64,000 nt of DNA from Caldalkalibacillus thermarum (lineage in GTDB: Bacteria > Bacillota > Bacilli > Caldalkalibacillales > Caldalkalibacillaceae). Location of the stretch: the NCBI RefSeq assembly GCF_014644735.1, contig NZ_BMKZ01000003.1:1-64000 (forward strand), written 5' to 3'. Below the pieces are notes generated by a model that saw nothing but the letters and a program-made list of their open reading frames with translations, searched no databases and was not told the DNA's origin. The position numbers and the translations under genes were made by a program. This document shows, in pieces, positions 60,709 to 64,000 of the stretch (its first letter is position 1; each line of letters starts with the position of its first letter).

Positions 60709-62780
60709 GCAAGCAAGACTGGGCAGTTTATCACGCCTTGAAGCAACCGGTCACAACGTTGAAAGGTGTGGGAGAGGCATTAGCAGAAGACCTCTCCCTT
60801 CTTGGCATTAAGACCATTGAAGACCTGTTGTTTCACTTCCCTTACCGCTATGATGACTGCCGTCCGAAAGACCTGGCTGAAGTGGGGCATGAAGAGACGG
60901 TTACGGTGGAGGGGACTGTTCACAGTGAACCGGTGCTGCGTTTTTATGGCCGCAATAAAGCGCGCTGTTCCTTCAAGGTGTTAGTCGGCCGTTATTTAAT
61001 AACGGCGGTCATCTTTAACAGGCCTTATGTAAAACAACAGGTTAAGGTGGGGCGTTCCATCCGCCTGACCGGAAAGATTGACAAGCATCGTCTGCAATTG
61101 ACCGTTCAATATTACCAGTGGAGTGACACTGCTTCTAACAAAGGGGAGGAGACCCTGCTTCCCGTTTACTCCGTGACAGGTAAGCTGAAAGTGGCCCAAC
61201 TTCGAAAATGGATGAAAGCGGCCTTACGCGACTATGCCGCTTACATCCCTGAAATGATCCCCCAGTCTCTCCTTACGCGTTATAAGTTGCTTCCCCGCCC
61301 CGAGGCTTTGCGAAAAATCCACTTTCCCAAAGATTATCAGGAAGGGAAACAAGCCAAGCGTCGTTTTATTTACGAGGAATTTTTCCTGTTCCAATTAAAA
61401 ATGCAAGCCCTCAGAAAACGTCACCGGGAACAGGTTGAAGGCATACCCCAGCATTATGACCAACAGAAGGTGAAAAACTTTATCCGTTCTCTTCCTTTTG
61501 AACTGACTGCTGCCCAACGGAAGGCATTAGATCAAATATTGCATGATTTAAAATCGCCTTTTGCCATGAACCGTCTGTTGCAGGGGGATGTGGGCTCAGG
61601 AAAAACAGTTGTAGCTGCGATCTCCTTGTACGCTTCCATTAGTGCAGGATATCAAGGTGCCTTTATGGTGCCGACTGAAATACTGGCTGAGCAACATTAC
61701 CTGTCGCTCAAGCAGTTTTATCGAAATGAGAATATCCAGATCGCCCTCTTAACAGGGAGCTCAACACCGAAAGAACGGAGAGAGATCCTGGCCGGCCTTC
61801 AACTGGGCACGATCGATTTAGTTGTAGGCACCCATGCTTTGATTCAGAAAGATGTTTATTTCAAAAACCTGGGCCTCATCATCACGGATGAACAACACCG
61901 CTTCGGGGTAGAGCAGCGGCGTCAATTGAGGCGGAAAGGTGCAGCCCCTGATGTTTTGCTCATGACGGCTACTCCCATTCCCAGAACATTGGCCATCACT
62001 GCCTTTGGTGACCTGGATGTTACTGTTATTGATGAGTTGCCAGCCGGACGAAAAAAAGTAGAGACATACTGGGTCAAAGAGCATATGCTCGACCGGGTCT
62101 TCCGGTTTATGCAAAACGAAATTGATCAGGGACGCCAGGCCTACGTCGTCTGTCCCTTAATTGAAGAATCGGACAAGCTGGATGTTCAGAACGTGATTGA
62201 CTTCCATGCCAAACTGTGTAAAGTTTTTCCCCAATACCGGATCGGTTTGTTGCACGGCCGGCTCAGTTCTGCTGAAAAAGAAAAAACCATGCGCCGCTTT
62301 GCCCAAGGAGAGCTTCAAATTTTAGTCACCACCACTGTCATTGAAGTGGGGGTCGATGTGCCCAATGCCACGCTGATGATCATTTACGATGCGGAGCGTT
62401 TTGGTTTGTCACAATTGCATCAACTGCGGGGAAGGGTTGGCAGGGGAAATCACCAGTCATACTGCATTCTCATTGCCGACCCTAAAACAGAGGCCGGCAT
62501 TCAGCGCATGCACATCATGCGTTCCACCCATGATGGATTTGAAGTGGCCAAAAAGGATCTGGCTTTGCGGGGACCAGGTGATTTTTTTGGCACGAAACAA
62601 AGCGGCCTGCCTGATTTTAAGGTGGCGGACATGATCCGCGATTACAGGGCCTTGGAAGTGGCCAGAAAAGACGCCCAGGCTTTGATCCAAAACCCATCCT
62701 TTTGGACGGACGAACAATTTGGCCTGTTGCGCACCTATTTAGAAGAACAGCTTGGTACGGGGGAAAAGTTGTTGGATTAG
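60705..62780 (+). CDS. recG: ATP-dependent DNA helicase RecG
   Basis: A 691-residue helicase that remodels stalled forks and Holliday junctions. N-terminal wedge OB-fold (about 60-160), helicase motifs GDVGSGKT (about 299-306), DEQHRFG (about 395) and MTATPIPRTL, and C-terminal domain with GRVGRG (about 572). GTG 60705 overlaps the sdaAA stop; the ribosome site is weak, suggesting coupled translation. Normal length. Confidence 0.95.
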   Translation: MSKQDWAVYHALKQPVTTLKGVGEALAEDLSLLGIKTIEDLLFHFPYRYDDCRPKDLAEVGHEETVTVEGTVHSEPVLRFYGRNKARCSFKVLVGRYLITAVIFNRPYVKQQVKVGRSIRLTGKIDKHRLQLTVQYYQWSDTASNKGEETLLPVYSVTGKLKVAQLRKWMKAALRDYAAYIPEMIPQSLLTRYKLLPRPEALRKIHFPKDYQEGKQAKRRFIYEEFFLFQLKMQALRKRHREQVEGIPQHYDQQKVKNFIRSLPFELTAAQRKALDQILHDLKSPFAMNRLLQGDVGSGKTVVAAISLYASISAGYQGAFMVPTEILAEQHYLSLKQFYRNENIQIALLTGSSTPKERREILAGLQLGTIDLVVGTHALIQKDVYFKNLGLIITDEQHRFGVEQRRQLRRKGAAPDVLLMTATPIPRTLAITAFGDLDVTVIDELPAGRKKVETYWVKEHMLDRVFRFMQNEIDQGRQAYVVCPLIEESDKLDVQNVIDFHAKLCKVFPQYRIGLLHGRLSSAEKEKTMRRFAQGELQILVTTTVIEVGVDVPNATLMIIYDAERFGLSQLHQLRGRVGRGNHQSYCILIADPKTEAGIQRMHIMRSTHDGFEVAKKDLALRGPGDFFGTKQSGLPDFKVADMIRDYRALEVARKDAQALIQNPSFWTDEQFGLLRTYLEEQLGTGEKLLD

Positions 62781-62805
62781 ATGGAGCAGATTGGAAAATT
62801 AAGGA

Positions 62806-62834
62806 TTGCGATTTTAATTCCACTACTATATACT
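62806..62834 (+). promoter_or_regulatory. SigA-type promoter of the fapR-plsX operon
   Basis: TTGCGA at 62806-62811, 17-base spacer and TATACT at 62829-62834. The FapR operator follows immediately, so FapR would block initiation. Confidence 0.65.
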
Positions 62835-62838
62835 ACTA

Positions 62839-62855
62839 TTAGTACCAAGTGCTAA
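62839..62855 (+). promoter_or_regulatory. FapR operator
   Basis: TTAGTACCAAGTGCTAA, a 17-base imperfect palindrome close to the TTAGTACCTGATACTAA site of B. subtilis. It lies just after the -10 box. FapR bound here would repress its own operon until malonyl-CoA or malonyl-ACP releases it. Confidence 0.85.
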
Positions 62856-62885
62856 ATGATGAACGGGTTGTGGTGGTGACAGGGA

Positions 62886-63473
62886 ATGCCCAAACTAACC
62901 AAAAAAGAACGCCAAAATCAGCTTGTAGCGTTATTACATAAAAATCCATTCATGACGGATGAAGAATTAGCCCGGCACTTTCAAGTCAGCGTTCAAACCA
63001 TTCGCTTAGACCGTTTGGAAAAATCAATCCCGGAGTTAAGGGAACGAATCAAATCTGTTGCTGAGCAAAACTATGATGAAGTACGTTCGCTCTTAATGGA
63101 CGAGGTGATCGGCGAGATCATTGATTTGCACCTGGACAAGAGCGCGATCTCTATTTTGGATATCCGGGAAGAACATGTGTTTACCCGTAATCAAATTGCC
63201 CGGGGCCATCATCTGTTTGCCCAGGCCAATTCCCTGGCCGTTGCGGTGATCGATGATGAACTGGCTTTGACAGCTTCAGCCAAGATCCGCTTTCATCGGC
63301 CGGTCAAAGTAGGTGAGCGTGTTGTGGCCAAGGCCAAAGTGTTGGAAACGAAGGGTGACCGGACCAAGGTGCAGGTGGAATCCTTTTGTGGAGAAGAAAT
63401 GGTCTTTTCGGGACAGTTTACGGTTTTCCGTTCCAATACGAACTCAGCAAGGGAGGTTAGCCTGGGGACATGA
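62886..63473 (+). CDS. fapR: Transcription factor FapR
   Basis: A 195-residue repressor of fatty acid and phospholipid synthesis genes. N-terminal helix-turn-helix (about residues 1-45, [20 protein letters not shown]) joined by a linker helix to a hotdog-fold domain (about 75-190) that binds malonyl-CoA; the region around [20 protein letters not shown] forms part of that pocket. The operator upstream implies self-regulation. plsX begins within its stop codon. Confidence 0.94.
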   Translation: MPKLTKKERQNQLVALLHKNPFMTDEELARHFQVSVQTIRLDRLEKSIPELRERIKSVAEQNYDEVRSLLMDEVIGEIIDLHLDKSAISILDIREEHVFTRNQIARGHHLFAQANSLAVAVIDDELALTASAKIRFHRPVKVGERVVAKAKVLETKGDRTKVQVESFCGEEMVFSGQFTVFRSNTNSAREVSLGT

Positions 63474-64000
63474 AGATTGCCATTGACATCATGGGGGGCG
63501 ACCATGCACCGGATGAAATCATAAAAGGAGCGCTGCAAGCGCTGGATGAATTTAACGACATCGAACTGGTCCTGGTCGGTAAAGAACAAGAAATCACCCC
63601 GCGCCTGGGAGGGCGCAAGGACAGGATCCATCTGCTGCACACTGACGAGGTGATTGCCACTGATGAGGAACCGGTACGGGCGGTGCGGCGCAAGAAAAAT
63701 TCCTCCCTGGTCACCTGTACCAGATTGGTTAAAGAACAAGCGGCAGCAGCCTGTATTTCGGCGGGAAACACCGGGGCTTATATGACTGCAGGGCTTTTAG
63801 TCACAGGGCGTATAAAAGGCATTGAGCGTCCTGCGTTGGCCACCATCATGCCCACTTCGGCAGGGAGGCCGGTTTTGGTGCTTGACGTGGGAGCTAACGT
63901 GGAAGCCAAGCCTGCTCACCTTGTGCAATATGCTCTGATGGGTCATATTTACGCCCGCCACATTTTGCACATCAAAGAACCCCGGATTGGGTTGTTAAAT
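63470..64000 (+). CDS. plsX: Phosphate acyltransferase PlsX (partial, runs off right edge)
   Basis: The first 177 codons of PlsX, which makes acyl-phosphate from acyl-ACP for phospholipid synthesis. The N-terminal [16 protein letters not shown] and the later [12 protein letters not shown] and LDVGANVE segments are conserved. ATG 63470 overlaps the fapR stop (ATGA). The family is about 330 residues, so roughly half is beyond the window. fabD and fabG usually follow. Confidence 0.95.
   Translation, partial: MKIAIDIMGGDHAPDEIIKGALQALDEFNDIELVLVGKEQEITPRLGGRKDRIHLLHTDEVIATDEEPVRAVRRKKNSSLVTCTRLVKEQAAAACISAGNTGAYMTAGLLVTGRIKGIERPALATIMPTSAGRPVLVLDVGANVEAKPAHLVQYALMGHIYARHILHIKEPRIGLLN

Overview
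The window is a chromosome segment from a spore-forming member of the Bacillales. It carries spoVM, spoVAC/AD/AE, Ku/LigD, PyrR-type attenuators, FapR with its operator, RemA, PrkC/PrpC, and the Bacillus-type gene order rqcH(yloA)-yloB-yicC(yloC)-remA-gmk-rpoZ-coaBC-priA-def-fmt-rsmB-prpC-prkC-rsgA-rpe-spoVM-rpmB-yloU-fakA-sdaAB-sdaAA-recG-fapR-plsX. Moderate G+C and frequent GTG/TTG starts behind strong Shine-Dalgarno sequences fit a thermophilic or alkaliphilic Bacillales such as Caldalkalibacillus. That genus guess is inference, not proof.

Layout. 1-130: right end of an IS200/IS605-type (TnpB) element with an apparent omega-RNA scaffold. 195-8924: a glycolate-use cluster with malate synthase, a FadR/GntR regulator, GlcE, GlcF, GlcD and a LctP-family permease. 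Together these would import glycolate or lactate, oxidise glycolate to glyoxylate and condense it with acetyl-CoA to malate. 8967-12722: a heterodimeric ABC exporter like BmrC/BmrD. 12783-17084: a sporulation operon of the spoVA-2mob kind (two DUF1657 genes, YetF/DUF421, SpoVAC, SpoVAD, SpoVAE, second YetF). In it the first YetF carries a C-terminal copy of the DUF1657 domain. 17076-29254: a complete pyrimidine operon, pyrR-pyrP-pyrB-pyrC-carA-carB-pyrK-pyrD-pyrF-pyrE, with a promoter and two PyrR-dependent attenuators.

29343-36726 is a mixed region: a broken capA-like lipoprotein gene with an apparent internal deletion, an MFS transporter, a DUF84 NTPase, tRNA-Ser(CGA), an M32 carboxypeptidase, a DUF3054 membrane protein, nicotinate phosphoribosyltransferase, and then ligD-pol as the last gene of the leftward ku-ligase-polymerase NHEJ operon (38488 down to 35803). 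LigD is split into two overlapping genes. From 38606 to the right edge the window follows the conserved yloA-to-plsX order of Bacillus, but rlmN and thiN are missing from their usual places. The last gene, plsX, runs off the edge.

The strongest observations are the DUF1657-YetF domain fusion beside free-standing DUF1657 genes in the spoVA-2mob-like operon, the split LigD, the TnpB right end whose guide position points into flanking DNA, the capA deletion pseudogene, a 41-codon unassigned antisense ORF between spoVAE and the second yetF, and the 25-residue spoVM gene. No CRISPR array, prophage or rRNA was seen.
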